A stretch of 64,000 bases of DNA from Ashinkailepas kermadecensis (lineage: Eukaryota > Arthropoda > Thecostraca > Neolepadidae), in contig JAOTOM010004737.1 of NCBI GenBank assembly GCA_034440615.1, forward strand, positions 248,001 to 312,000. The letters are read 5' to 3'. The position numbers and the translations under genes are program-made. The notes below the pieces were generated by a model that did no database searches, was not told the origin of the DNA, and was given only the letters and a program-made list of their open reading frames with translations. Shown here piece after piece: positions 47,988 to 58,999 of the stretch; the first letter of the stretch is position 1; each line of letters begins with the position of its first letter.

Positions 47988-48119
47988 GTGAGCCTACTCC
48001 CGTGTATGTGTGACACAACTTCGTACGAGCGACACGATCGTTGCCGGTCCGACCGTCGCACTTTTGAAATTTCACGAACCATTTTGTTACGGCGCTTCAA
48101 GTTATAATGCTTCGGTCAG

Positions 48120-49235
48120 AACATGACCAGTGACCTATTTCATCATAAACACCCCCACTAAGGATATTTTCGGCGATAGAAAAAATGGCGGCGCGCCTCG
48201 CCGCGAAATTTTCAGTACCTTTTCCGTCATCCAATTGGCGTCTGATGTGCAAGTTTTAACCTAAGGTTATGCAAGGTCATTGACCTAGCTCAGGTCAAAG
48301 AGAACCACTTACCTAAATGTTTCCTGGTCGATAACGAATCTCGATAAAGAGATATTGAAATGCAATTTGGTACGTGGGTACAATTAGGCAATGCCTATCA
48401 AACATAGATCTCGGATTTGTGTTTGAGGTCGGGCCAGTGACCTGAGGTCATGGCCAATTATGAACCAATTTTCGTACATTTGTAGCATGCATGCTGTTCT
48501 AATCTGATTCTTCCTTTGATATGCATGCATACATACGAAGAGAAATTACTTTTCCAATTTGATGGACCTTCATCGAGTGACCTGAGGCCAGGTCAAGATA
48601 AAGTGCGCTAAGTGGGCAAAACCAATTTCGACACTCCTGTTTTATGGCATATTTCGAGTTTGCATGGACTAAATACTATCAAACTTGCATTGCACGTCTT
48701 AAATTACCGAATGGTACTACAACTTTGAATTATATTCGACGTCAAGGCCTTACCTAGGTCATTGCTCTATTACAATTTATATATGCTTAGGGTTATATTG
48801 AAATGCATATATTGAAACCACATGATTGCAATTTGGCAGTGATTTCAGCACGTCTGTCTTGGTCTTGTGTTTGACGTCAGGTCAATGACCTAAGTCCACT
48901 GCCAATTTTCGTCCATGATGAACCTATTTGACTATTTGTGAGCATTCGCTGCGTAATTAGCTATCAAATGGTGTACGTTTTAACCTTGCGTCTTTACCAG
49001 AAATGGAGATATGAAATGAATGTTGAAAAGTCAATTGTTGTCTGTAAAAAACCGACTTTTTCGGTCTCAAACCTGTTTTAAAATACGAAATGAGCCCAAT
49101 TTCTGGCCATACCCATCTTCAATTGATTCCCGGTTCACGTTCATGGACCGCTTAGCTTGGAAGTTAGAGGGTTAGAGGCCCCCCCCCGAGACGGAATGTG
49201 AGAATCTGAACGGAGAAACGGAGCTAAATGTATTT
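48120..49235 (-). mobile_element. TTAACCC-family element, near full length
   Basis: On the - strand, from 49235, it carries the left blocks (CTCCGTTTCTCCGTTCAGAT, TCTCACATTCCGTCTC, a C/G-run, CTTCCAAGCTAAGCGGTCCA). The AGGTCA-rich centre is at about 48900-48240, and the right end (CGCGGCGAGGCGCGCCGCCA, CACCCCCACTA-type) at about 48220-48150. It is the only copy here with left, centre and right parts together. Its outer TTAA sites are decayed. Confidence 0.58.
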
Positions 49236-50206
49236 ATACCAGCTTTCGCCGCCTTTTTTCCTCCAAGTGCGTGTATTTTTGATGAAATGAAAGGTTTTAC
49301 GACGGGACACCGACCAGGGACCACCTGGCCAGCCACCGGCCACGTGGTTATGTCGTCAACCTATGCGCCGCCCACTTGGTTATGAATCGTGCTTTGGTAC
49401 TGATGGTTTGGAGGGATGAGAACTATGCAACTCTATGAGATGCACCCATGGTTTCCGCCACCTTTGGGAATCAGCGGTATTAAGCTCTCATTTTAAAATG
49501 AAAATTACATTTCGTCGTTGGGCACTAGCTAACTTCAAAATATAAATATCCCTAGGCATGACTGTAATGGAGCCACTGGGTGCAGTTACTGAACCGCAAT
49601 CAAATAGACATCGGTACTTACACACTTGCGTACTTGTGGCATAGACATCGGTACCAACACACTTGCGTGCTTGTGTCATAAACAGAATGCGAGTGTGCCA
49701 TTTGCAGCGTAGTCCTGCTGTGTTGAAGGTAAATGAATGAGTGCTGAAGGAAAGAAGGGGTGTTTTTCTCATTTCGCTCATCGATGGCGCCTACGTTTTT
49801 TGGGCACGTTCAGCTGTCAATGTAATATAAACTGTAAATACTTGCAAATCCTGCCGGGCGATGTTTGAAGCCGAACTTGGACGGCCTTTGCATCGGCCTG
49901 GGCATTGGCTTCTGGCTGTTTTTGAGCACTTCAGCAGCCAATCGTTGCGATAAATTGTTGGCGTTTGAAAATCGTCGCACTGCAGGATAAAGTGGAGCGA
50001 GCGACGATACGTTAGCATACTGTAAATATTTATTTATATATATTGTTTCATTCGAATGCATTAGCATATCGTAATATGTAATTCGGAATTACTCTGCCCA
50101 TGGAAGGAGAGCGAGATTGGTGCATGTCTTCAACGCCATCCAAACACTTTACCAGTGTGGATTTTGCTGGGCAGATTTACTCCAACACTCCGGCACCAAT
50201 TCAGGG
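49236..50206. other. Intron C-D, unique part
   Basis: It contains a two-copy tandem at about 49607-49680 (GACATCGGTAC..ACACACTTGCGT). No gene recognised; a - strand frame at 49810-50067 has no known motif. Confidence 0.4.
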
Positions 50207-50540
50207 CAAGTCTGGCGGGCTGCGAGGCACAGTCAGGCTGGCTGTGGGGGACAGTCAGGCTGGCTGTGGGGGACAGTCAGGCGGGCTGTGGGGCACAGTC
50301 AGGCTGGCTGTGGGGGACAGTCAGGCTGGCTGTGGGGGACAGTCAGGCGGGCTGTGGGGGGCAGTCAGGCGGGCTGTGGGGCACAGTCAGGCGGGCTGTG
50401 GGGGACAGTCAGGCGGGCTGTGGGGGACAGTCAGGCTGGCTGTGGGGGACAGTCAGGCTGGCTGTGGGGCACAGTCAGGCGGGCTGTGGGGGACAGTCAG
50501 GCGGGCTGTGGGGGACAGTCAGGTGGGCTGTGGGGCACAA
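50207..50540. repeat. 22-bp minisatellite, about 15 copies
   Basis: Units of GGCTGTGGGGGACAGTCAGG plus CG or CT, with CA/GA and C/T variants. Three open frames on the + strand result from the stop-free unit. Confidence 0.95.
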
Positions 50541-51540
50541 ATTCCCTGCATTTTGCTGCACACAACTGAGCTGGTTGCTGCTCATTGCTATATATCACTA
50601 ATGACACCGATTTCCCTGACGTCCTTTCAGATATTTGTCGAAGCCATGGCGCAAACATGCGCTGTGTAATACATCTGGATTGGTGGAACTAGTCAATGGA
50701 ACCTTCGTCCATTCCAGTTTTTCCATCACACAACCACGTCGAAACTGGTCCCCGCACGATCTTTGATTACACGTTCCGGCTGATTCAACAAAAATGAAGT
50801 TTATTTTGAATCAAAGTGCAGCTAATTCAAACCGATGACCAGTAACGGCACCTCTTGCAGTTAAACTTCCAAACTATTGCACCAGACATTGAATATCTGA
50901 TCCAACTCACTGAAACAAGCGATGTCATTGCTGTGCATTATAATAATATCAACACTCGCTGCAACCACGCAGTGACGCATTGTGAAAGAACAATGCGCCA
51001 ATTTACGAAAATTTGTGTCTGTGTGAACATTTTTTTATCCACGTGCAAATTGTTCAATGTCACGTCTTGTCATTGTCATTGGCAGGCCTGAGTGCTCTTC
51101 TGCCGCGAAAGGTGCTGGCAGTCGCGGCCAAACATCTGGTGGTGGGCAGACACCTGTCAGCTGCATTTGAAGCGGCGGTGGCTCAATTACGTACTTATCG
51201 AATAATTTGCCCAACCTGTCACAACCGTGTGAACACCAGGCAGTCCATCGGGGAATTTGAATTGAAATCGACGGTAAGTCCCCTCCCGAAGAACCGGCTC
51301 GTCCGCGTGGGAACGGATTTCGATCGTTCTTGCGAATCGGGATGACTGAATAATTGTCGTGAACACCAATCATTTCTGACACGATATTTTGGACATAAAA
51401 TTGAACTTCGTGGAATTTTAAAGCAACAGTTTTCTTCCAAACTTCTATTCCGTAAAATACGCTAGAGGTACCTAACTTTTAGCTTCATTTAAACTTCTTC
51501 GAACTTTAGAGCTTCGCTTAAAGTCACTGAGCTGGCACAC
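50541..51540. other. Intron C-D, unique part
   Basis: No recognised gene or element. Confidence 0.4.
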
Positions 51541-51960
51541 TTCTGGATCGAGTTTTATGATACCCACGACGTGTTAGGGGGCAAGCCCTCCCACTGCACA
51601 CCGGTCGTGTCAGAGGTTCCAGAAGGGAGCATATGCATGTCTCTTTTATTCATATGTCTTACAGCAGACCTGCGTTGTCTGATTGAAGCAAGTCGCATTA
51701 TGTGCGCCGACGACATGACACTGTTTCGCCGGATTAAATATGCTGCCGACACATCAGCCCTTCTGGCTGACATGCAGATCGTCTCGCCATGTGGTCGTGC
51801 ACTTGACACCTGAAGCAAACCCCAAAGACGCAGCGTGAGCACATTTGTCCCGCGTACATCACCAGTTGAGGCTACATATAATGCACTCGAACGCTCCGAT
51901 CTGGAATGTCACACTGAGATGCACCACCTGGAGGTCATTCGCGATAACGAGCTGACGCCT
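51541..51960 (+). pseudogene. LINE reverse-transcriptase fragment (Jockey/CR1-like)
   Basis: The + strand frame has PVVSEVPEGSICMSLLFI, matching the VPQGS.LGPLLF motif of non-LTR reverse transcriptases, then an IMCADDMTLFRRI segment with the catalytic (F/Y)ADD box (here CADD, about 51702-51713) followed by ADTSALLADMQIVS. Both motifs have altered residues (GP to MS in the first), so it is inactive. Decayed downstream sequence may reach about 52440 (RTIFGLRVPRR). No 5' or 3' end found. Confidence 0.66.
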
Positions 51961-52984
51961 TTTTACCTCGCATCGATCCAATCGTTACCAGGGCAAACGG
52001 CATGCCACAATTAGTTATCAGAAGCACGCAGCTGTCCCTACCCGCACGCGATGTCAGTCCCAATCACTGCTCCGTAGACATGAGCCGACAACACACTCGT
52101 CCTATTCGTACTGGAGTGCGGCTGCACTACGTGGGCGGGCGCAGCTGCAGCCACCTGAAGCAGCCCAGAAGCAATTCAGCGCAAGTCTTCACTGCGACTG
52201 GCTGTCAAGTCTGACAAGTCTCACCGTTAAATCGATGGCGACAGTCTCCCAGCTGATTCTGGCATGTGCTCGATCAGGTTGCAGTTCGCTGAATTTGACC
52301 TGATGTTCATGCGCAGTTGTTTTCCGTAAACGACTGGATGCTACTGAACTGCGGACCATCTTTGGGCTCCGTGTTCCGAGGAGAATCACCTCCGATCCCC
52401 TGGACGGTGTCACTGGACGGTGTGCTGGAGTGAATACTGTTCAGCCAAACGTGTTTCGCTTTGTGCTTCTAATCGGCAACGCTAATTTAAACATTTGCTA
52501 TTTCGTGGATTTTACATCCACTCCCTGTTCTGTCAAAACGAACGTGCGCCACTATCCAAGTTCCCTTGGCACATTCATGTGATAACGTTTCATATACCCC
52601 GTTTACATGAGTCTTCCGATTAGGTTTGACAGTAAACGTAATTCCGTTCCAGCTAAAATCCCAACGGCTCGAAAGCGTTTACATGAGCAAACGTGAGTTT
52701 TCCGTTAACTTCGCGGAATTCTCATGCTGCCAAACTAACGGAAGTTTAAACGGAATTTACATTGATGGCGCAGCGCGGCAAATATTTCTCATTTAATGCG
52801 CCAGTGCTGATAGGCATATTGCCGTGGCGTGTCGTATTACGTCGATTTCAACCTTTTTACCAAGCAGTCAGATCTTGGGTCCAAAAAGGTCCTATAGTGT
52901 TATCGGCTACTGTTTCTCTTTATCAAGCTGAGGGGCGATTTCATCAGTTATTCTGGTTGCTAACACATAATTCGCTTCATATAA

Positions 52985-53612
52985 GTGGATCAGACTCGGG
53001 GCGAATTTGTGCTGTCATCTGTCCTGCTGACTGTAATATTTGCATATATACAGGTAGAAGCAGCGAGAGAAGCATTGTTTAAGAGTGTTGAGATGTTGAG
53101 ACGTTCAAGAAGGATCAGGGAGTTACGTCGCCAAATCCGAAGGAGAAAGGCTTTACTGCTGGTTCAGTTTCTCCAAATAAATTGTAGACCAAATGCGAGA
53201 AGTGTCTGGATGCTGCCTCGTAGAAAGCTGTGGTTCAAGGATGAAGTTTTTAAGATGTGGGATGATAGTAGATGGCTGGAAAACTTCAGAATGACAAAGA
53301 CCTCATTCATGAAGCTTGTGAATTTACTGCAAGGAAAGCTTGAACCATGTCAAGATGCAATCAGAGCCCATTCCACTTGAACAGAGGATTGCGATGGCAT
53401 TGTATAGTCTTGGAAGCAGCGTGGAATACAGGGTCGCTGCAAACCAGTTTGGCCGCCATAAATCAACAGTATGTATGGACTGTGGAATGCTTGAAAGATG
53501 TGATCTTTCTGGATTGGTGGAATCCATAACATCACCCTCTCCAGAAAATTATCCTATCATTTCCCCATCACCTGGATCCTTGACCTGGAATTGCACTACA
53601 GGATATTCGTTA
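52985..53612 (+). pseudogene. HARBI1-like transposase fragment
   Basis: The first frame carries a basic stretch (RRSRRIRELRRQIRRRKALL), then RRKLWFKDEVFKMWDDSRWL and ENFRMTKTSFMKLVNLLQGK. A frameshift at about 53345-53365 leads to EPIPLEQRIAMALYSLGSSV and EYRVAANQFGRHKSTV, the helix-turn-helix of the Harbinger family (EPIpleKRvAiaLw.LatG.eYR.i...FGv..STV). The DDE catalytic half is missing, so it cannot transpose by itself. It lies inside the terminal repeats at 52595 and 55514. Confidence 0.74.
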
Positions 53613-53697
53613 TAACGATCCATGATCTGTCATGGTAAGCAAAAGCATTATCTACTGAGAAAAAAGTTATGTGGGAGAAGAGAGGGGGGGGGGTCCA

Positions 53698-54920
53698 AAC
53701 ACTTCAGACATCATGCAGCAAATAGCTTTACTACTGCTTGTGTATGGCCGAACCAGTAATTGTACTGTGTTTACTGAACACAGAAATGAACAAGCTATCC
53801 ATATTGAAACAGTTCCTTTTGATGAAAATCCTCTAACCACTTGCAAAGAGCAACTTTAAAATGGATAATTATTTCATAATGGTGTGCTGTATTCTGAACA
53901 CAAAAATTTAGTTGTGCAGGATTACTCCACTGTAGCTGTTGTGGTACAAGTTATTAGCAACTCCTAAAAAAATAATGGTATAATTATTTTGTTTTGTTTT
54001 TAAATCAGAGGTAACTTCATTATCGTTTTCTTAAACGAACTGCTCTCGGAAGCATAAAATGGCACCTGCAAACTTCCCTAGCTCCATACACAAAGAATTG
54101 GTAGAACCATGTGACTGGATCTTTGTATTTTGAAAGAAGAAGGTCCATTGTTTATGAATACCACCATCTTTTTGTTATCTATGTGCTGAAAGTGATGCAG
54201 ATGTCGAAAGTTAGGTGTTCAGGAAATGGAACATGTTCGGATACCCCCACTTCCCCACCTTCTTTAAGTTAGTCCAATCTCCAAATATGCCATGTATCCA
54301 GATGCACATTTTCCACAATTCCTTCATATTCACATCCACTGGAAGTTTGCAGGTAGGTTGGTAGTACCTGCCTTGGTAGGTAGGTCAGTAGGACCTAGGT
54401 AATTATGGGAAGCAGGGGTATCTGACCACCTCTCCATTTCCCAAATACATAATTTTGTATGTCTCCTGCATCACATTCAGCACATACATAAAAAAGACGT
54501 AGTGTTCATAAACAATGGATCTTTCTCTACCAAAATATGAAGGTCTGATCACATGTCCTACCAATTATTTGTGTACAGAGCTAGCAAAGTCCATGGGCAT
54601 CATTTGTTGGCTTCCAAGAGCAGTCTGCTTGATAAAACCATAAGGAAGCAACCTCCAATATTTTTGTTTACCATTGCACCAGTATTTTTAGTGGCTAATA
54701 ACTTGTACCACAACAGCTGCAGTGAAGTAGTACTGCACAACTACATTTTCATGTTCGGAATATGGCACACTACTGCGAAATAATTGTTTATGGTTGCTGT
54801 TTGCAAGTGGTTAGAGGCTTTTCATCGAAATGAACTGTTTGTAGTGTGTTTACACTACAATTACTGGTTTAGCCATACATAAGCAGCAGTAGAGCTATTT
54901 GTTGCATGATGTCTTAAGAG
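53698..54920. repeat. Large imperfect inverted repeat inside the Harbinger-type element
   Basis: Arm 1 (53698-54262) is a diverged reverse complement of arm 2 (54412-54920). Examples are GACATCATGCAGCAAATAGC (53702) against GCTATTTGTTGCATGATGTC (54893), and GTTGTGGTACAAGTTATTAG (53938) against CTAATAACTTGTACCACAAC (54694). The spacer of about 150 bp has a GGTAGG-type simple repeat (54350-54410). Confidence 0.72.
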
Positions 54921-55514
54921 TTCAGAACCCCAACGCCAATGTAGGTAAATACGTACCCGAGCGTTTCGTTGCCCTTTTTCCGTCAATGGCAGCGTACATC
55001 TGAAGGTCCAGCAGCACTCCCAGCATAACTGCAACTTCGGTATCATCCCATTGTTTGGGCATGACTCGTGCTCAAGGTCAAATACAGCCAATCTAATGCC
55101 TGTATTAAATTACCTTCAGACGCGCTTCCCGTCCTGGCCTTGACTGGCCTTGGCCGACTTGACAGCAGCGCCAGAACCGATAGTGCAGCGCTGACGTATG
55201 TAAGTTGGATATGAGATACATCCGAGTTATATTTATTATATAATGGCGTAAAACATGTTCAAACGTAAGTACCTAATATATTTAATGGTATTGTAGTTAC
55301 TAATTAGCTTTAAGTCGTAAACAACTTCACGTTAGTGATGAAAATGACCGCGAAGATTGCGTTATTTTGAAACTGCCAACTTCCTAAAAGTGATTTTACG
55401 ATAAAACTTACGTTAGTTTGGTAGCACTTCCTGCCCGGCTACATGAGCCAACTTTCGCGTGAAAGCGAAAATAACGCAATCGTTCCGTTATTTTATGCTC
55501 ATGTAAACGGGGTA

Positions 55515-56489
55515 AATGACTGTGTCCGCCAGCATAGCGATTTGAGCAGCGATCGTTGGATGTAGTTGTATTATGTATGTGACTTTGAAGCTGTACATGG
55601 CTACATCACGAATTGGGCGCATGTCTGTTGATGCTTTACAATAAACAACTGCAACAAATAGTTCCAAAATCATCCGTGTCTATGGTTGGTGTGGTATGTA
55701 GTTTTGACGCCATTGAGCAATCGTCGGTGTCGGCGTTATCGTGGATGCCGTCAAATGTCACTGAGGTTAGGTTGTGCTAGTTGACTGCAGATTGTCGTAT
55801 TCTTTTTTTGTAAATGTCGCGACCTCCACGTCGCATCCAAGGTCGCCTCCACATCCTCCATGGCCCATTGCAAGTCGGACACAAACGGTACCGTCAGTAG
55901 GCATGGGTGTACTTGATCACGATGCATTCAACTTCCATATGTGGTGCAGCTATTACCTAAGTATGTTCTATGTGGGGGCAATACATTGTCGGTCACTTGG
56001 ATCATAGACTGTGCCGCTTGGCAGCTATTACTCGTATTTATACTGCGCCGATTCACATTCAGGTCTTTCATTACTGAGTGCCAGGATGGCGACCACGGGT
56101 CAGTGTTCAAAGGCAGGAAGTCGCGTTTGCGGTCGTCACGTGACAATTTGCCCTGCAGCCATGAAGGGAGACCGGCGGGTCTATGCTGTTCCTGCCTTGC
56201 ATGCCTCGGTCGGACACACAACCTTGGCCGTTCAGTGGGGGGGAAATATCGGACTCCTGTCGACAAGGAACAACTGATCACTATGTGTTTTGGACTTCGG
56301 CAGCATAGAAAGGGGAGAAAAGGTGTATGATGTCAATCAATGCTTCCTTGTTCTTCCGAGGTTGTTGTCGGGTCCCTGAGATCTTCTACGAGGCCGAATG
56401 TAGTAATCTATGCTGTCATCACGACCGAGATAGAAAGGCCAACAACACTTTGTATGGCTGTATTATATGGCTGCTGTCGGGCCCTTAAC
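55515..56489. other. Intron C-D, unique part
   Basis: No recognised gene; open frames at 55928-56330 overlap on both strands without motifs. Confidence 0.4.
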
Positions 56490-56890
56490 ATCTACGAGCC
56501 CATACAAACGTTCGCAGGCATTTTGAAAGTCTACGGGCCCCTACGAACGTCCATGGACGCTTACGAACGTCTTTGGGCGCTTTCAGATGCTTATGGGCTC
56601 ATACGAATGTCTGCGGGCCCTTAAGAACGTCCACAGGCCCTTATGAACTTTTACCGGCCGTTACGGATGTCCACAGGTCCACACACACGAGCATCTAACG
56701 GACCCAACGAACACCTGCGAGCCATTACGAACGCATATGGGCCATTACGAGCGTTGTGGGCCATTACGAGCGTTATGGGCCATTGCGAACGCTATGGGCT
56801 ATTACAAACACATACGTGCCCTTACGAACGTCTGCAGACCCTTCCGAATGTGTTCGGGTTCTTACGGTATACGGGTCCTTGTAAACGATT
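56490..56890. repeat. Degenerate ~20-22-bp minisatellite (GGGCCCTTACGAACGTC)
   Basis: About eighteen diverged units of GGGCCCTTACGAACGTCYAC type, with some copies shortened. An old array by its divergence. Confidence 0.75.
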
Positions 56891-57399
56891 ACTTATCGCT
56901 TACCGATTACTGAGTCGATGTCTTTTCCAGTGATGTTTTGACTTCCTGCATCTGGATGCATGATTAGGCAGTCTGCATTCCTTTTTGCCAACAGTGCATG
57001 TTTACATAAACATTTTTTTTGTGGGGGGGAGGTGGAGCGGTTCCTATTTTTCTACAGAAGAAACGGTGCCTGTTTCGAAATAAAGGACGAAATTCGACGA
57101 CTTGATTTTTTTTCGGGCGGCAATTCTTGGCTACGTAGCTCCCAACTATGATACAATTTCCAATTGTTGCACTTGTTTGATTAATTCAGTTTGAGTGCTA
57201 AATTAATTAATTGGTTGATTACATTACACGTGTTTGACTAAGAAACCCATGTCGTAGGTATGCTTCACATATTGTACAGCGTGTGTCATTATATTATTGT
57301 ATATATTGGGCACCGTATGACAAGCAAGCTATGCATACTTCAGATGAAAAATACATATATCTGGAGCCCTCCATGGGCTCCATGTTGCACGTTGCGAAT

Positions 57400-58012
57400 G
57401 TATCGCTGCTCGTGTCGGTCGGAGGCGGGCTGTGGGCCGGCTGTATCGCTGCTCGTGTGGTGCCTGTCGGTCGGAGGCGGGCCGTGGGCCGGCTGTATCG
57501 CTGCTCGTGTGGTGCCTGTCGGTCGGAGGCGGGCCGTGGGCCGGCTGTATCGCTGCTCGTGTGGTGCCTGTCGGTCGGAGGCGGGCCGTGGGCCGGCTGT
57601 ATCGCTGCTCGTGTGGTGCCTGTCGGTCGGAGGTGGGCCGTGGGCCGGCTGTATCGCTGCTCGTGTGGTGCCTGTCGGTCGGAGGCGGGCTGTGGGCCGG
57701 CTGTATCGCTGCTCGTGTGGTGCCTGTCGGTCGGAGGCGGGCCGTGGGCCGGCTGTATCGCTGCTCGTGTGGTGCCTGTCGGTCGGAGGCGGGCCGTGGG
57801 CCGGCTGTATCGCTGCTCGTGTGGTGCCTGTCGGTCGGAGGCGGGCTGTGGGCCGGCTGTATCGCTGCTCGTGTGGTGCCTGTCGGTCGGAGGCGGGCTG
57901 TGGGCCGGCTGTATCGCTGCTCGTGTGGTGCCTGTCGGTCGGAGGCGGGCTGTGGGCCGGCTGTATCGCTGCTCGTGTGGTGCCTGTCGGTCGGAGGCGG
58001 GCTGTGGGCCGG
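57400..58012. repeat. 52-bp minisatellite, about 12 copies
   Basis: Units of TATCGCTGCTCGTGTGGTGC, CTGTCGGTCGGAGGCGGGCC, GTGGGCCGGCTG with one main C/T variant. As 52 is not a multiple of 3, long frames of 230-290 codons on both strands cycle through all phases of the stop-free unit and are not genes. Confidence 0.96.
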
Positions 58013-58526
58013 CCGCGCCTTCCCGTCAGTCAGTCTCACGGTCAGTCAGCTGGCAGCCGCGACAATTACCGTTGCAGCCTCCCGTCGGCGACCACTTATC
58101 ATGCATTGTTGGCCACTAGACCGTGACCTGACCTGACATTGACCTGAAAGTTTTCATACCAGTGCAACTTCATGCGCTCTATACGCATATCCAGTTTTTT
58201 TCGTAGCTATATTTGGAAGGTGTGACCAGAGCGAAACATGATTTCAAAGCTCCATGCGTCTTATGACCTCGTGGACTGGCTTGAGGTAATCTAGACTAGT
58301 TTGATGCGACGAAGTGTACATGTACTCATTTAATATGTCTCCCTATGCTTGCTCCTTTGCAATATAATAAAACAAACAAGGTCATGAATCAAAACCTTCA
58401 AACTCCAAGGGGAAGGGTTCAATTTTGAAGTAATTGTGAGGTCATTATCATCATGAGCACTGTATCCTTTTTAGCAAATGATCTCAACTGAATGTGGGAA
58501 AGGTATTGAAGGTTTCAAGCCCCTAT
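58013..58526. other. Intron C-D, unique part
   Basis: A GACCTGACCTGACATTGACC cluster at about 58122-58145 is AGGTCA-like. Nothing else recognised. Confidence 0.4.
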
Positions 58527-58576
58527 CTTTTCCGATATCATCCAAAGTAAGCGTACTTTGGATGATATCGGAAAAG
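58527..58576. repeat. Perfect 23-bp inverted repeat with 4-base loop
   Basis: The left arm is 58527-58549, starting CTTTTCCGATATC and ending AAAGTA. The loop is AGCG at 58550-58553. The right arm, 58554-58576, is the exact reverse complement. A G12 run and a C18 run follow within 100 bp. Confidence 0.95.
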
Positions 58577-58810
58577 TCAGCCCGGGGGGGGGGGGTTAAG
58601 CCCTTCCCCGGACACGCACCGGTGAACTGGTGGACGTCAAGTGTTCCCTTCGCCCCCCCCCCCCCCCCCCCCGCCGCACATTTCGTTATTCATTAGTAGG
58701 ACTCTCTCAGTTTACTGCAACCACTTGGTAGCGGACGTGTCGCCAGACACCGTGTTTGTACTGTGGGGAGCAGACGCAGTTCAGGCGGCATCTGCGCCTC
58801 GATGTTGCAG

Positions 58811-58999
58811 GCCTACCGTCTGGGCATGTACGGGGCGGACTACGTGTGGCTGCTGTACGGCGACACCAGCTCCAGCTGGTGGAGGTCGCCGGTAGGGGGT
58901 GGCTGTCGACCTTCGGAGCTGCGCGCCGCCACCAGGGGACTCCTGCTGGTGGACAGCTTCGCCGAGACGCCGCCAGCGGTGAAGACCGTCTCCGGACTG
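58811..58999 (+). CDS. GABA-B-R: GABA-B-type receptor, exon D (ligand-binding domain)
   Basis: Encodes 63 residues beginning AYRLGMYGADYVWLLYGDTS, then SSWW, a glycine-rich stretch with a conserved-type Cys (GCRPSELRAA), TRGLLLVDSF, and ending VKTVSGL. It continues FCE from exon C into the CEAY+.+.+G..Y.W family motif, the WW motif and the C..+EL..A...L(L/I)V segment. The acceptor is CGATGTTGCAG|GCC. The preferred donor is CTG|GTGGGT at 59000, phase 0 like all other borders, and at the place where family members read (I/V)SGL. A 99-bp tandem repeat begins in the last codons (from 58984) and copies this donor, so a later unit could also serve as donor. The open frame continues through several units, so the exon end carries some doubt. 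Confidence 0.83.

Larger units (their letters stand above)
52595..55514. mobile_element. Harbinger-type element with 17-bp perfect terminal repeats
   Basis: TACCCCGTTTACATGAG at 52595-52611 is exactly inverted at 55498-55514. Subterminal relatives (TTTACATGAGCAAACGTGAG at about 52678; GCTACATGAGCCAACTTTCG at about 55438) add to the ends. The span is 2920 bp. It encloses a HARBI1-like transposase relic (52985-53612) and a large inverted duplication (arms 53698-54262 and 54412-54920). TA is at both edges; a clear three-base target duplication was not seen. The element is more AT-rich than its surroundings. Confidence 0.74.
5279..58999 (+). other. GABA-B-R: Partial GABA-B-type receptor gene (four exons, three introns)
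   Basis: Gene-level entry. Exons at 5279-5449, 8897-9001, 21533-21598 and 58811-58999 join in one frame (57+35+22+63 codons) into a continuous segment of a periplasmic-binding-protein-like (ANF receptor) domain. GABA-B receptors are class C GPCRs of the plasma membrane that bind GABA outside the cell and signal through Gi/o; they work as heterodimers. Intron sizes are 3447, 12531 and 37212 bp, every border is GT..AG, and every intron is phase 0. The start and end of the gene are outside the window. Subunit type is uncertain. The segment reads GSFS where GABA-binding R1 subunits have GLFY, and from memory it resembles the third arthropod subunit (R3) or R2 more than R1. Other class C or guanylate-cyclase ANF domains are less likely because of the ALSDR..FP.FFRT and AYRL.MYGADYVW wording. 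Confidence 0.82.

Noticed and set aside
50100..50669. Three overlapping frames over the 22-bp array
   Set aside because: Same cause; all three + frames are open, which is not expected of a gene.
57260..58136. 230-290 codon frames over the 52-bp array on both strands
   Set aside because: Frames overlap each other and cycle through the repeat; no conserved product.
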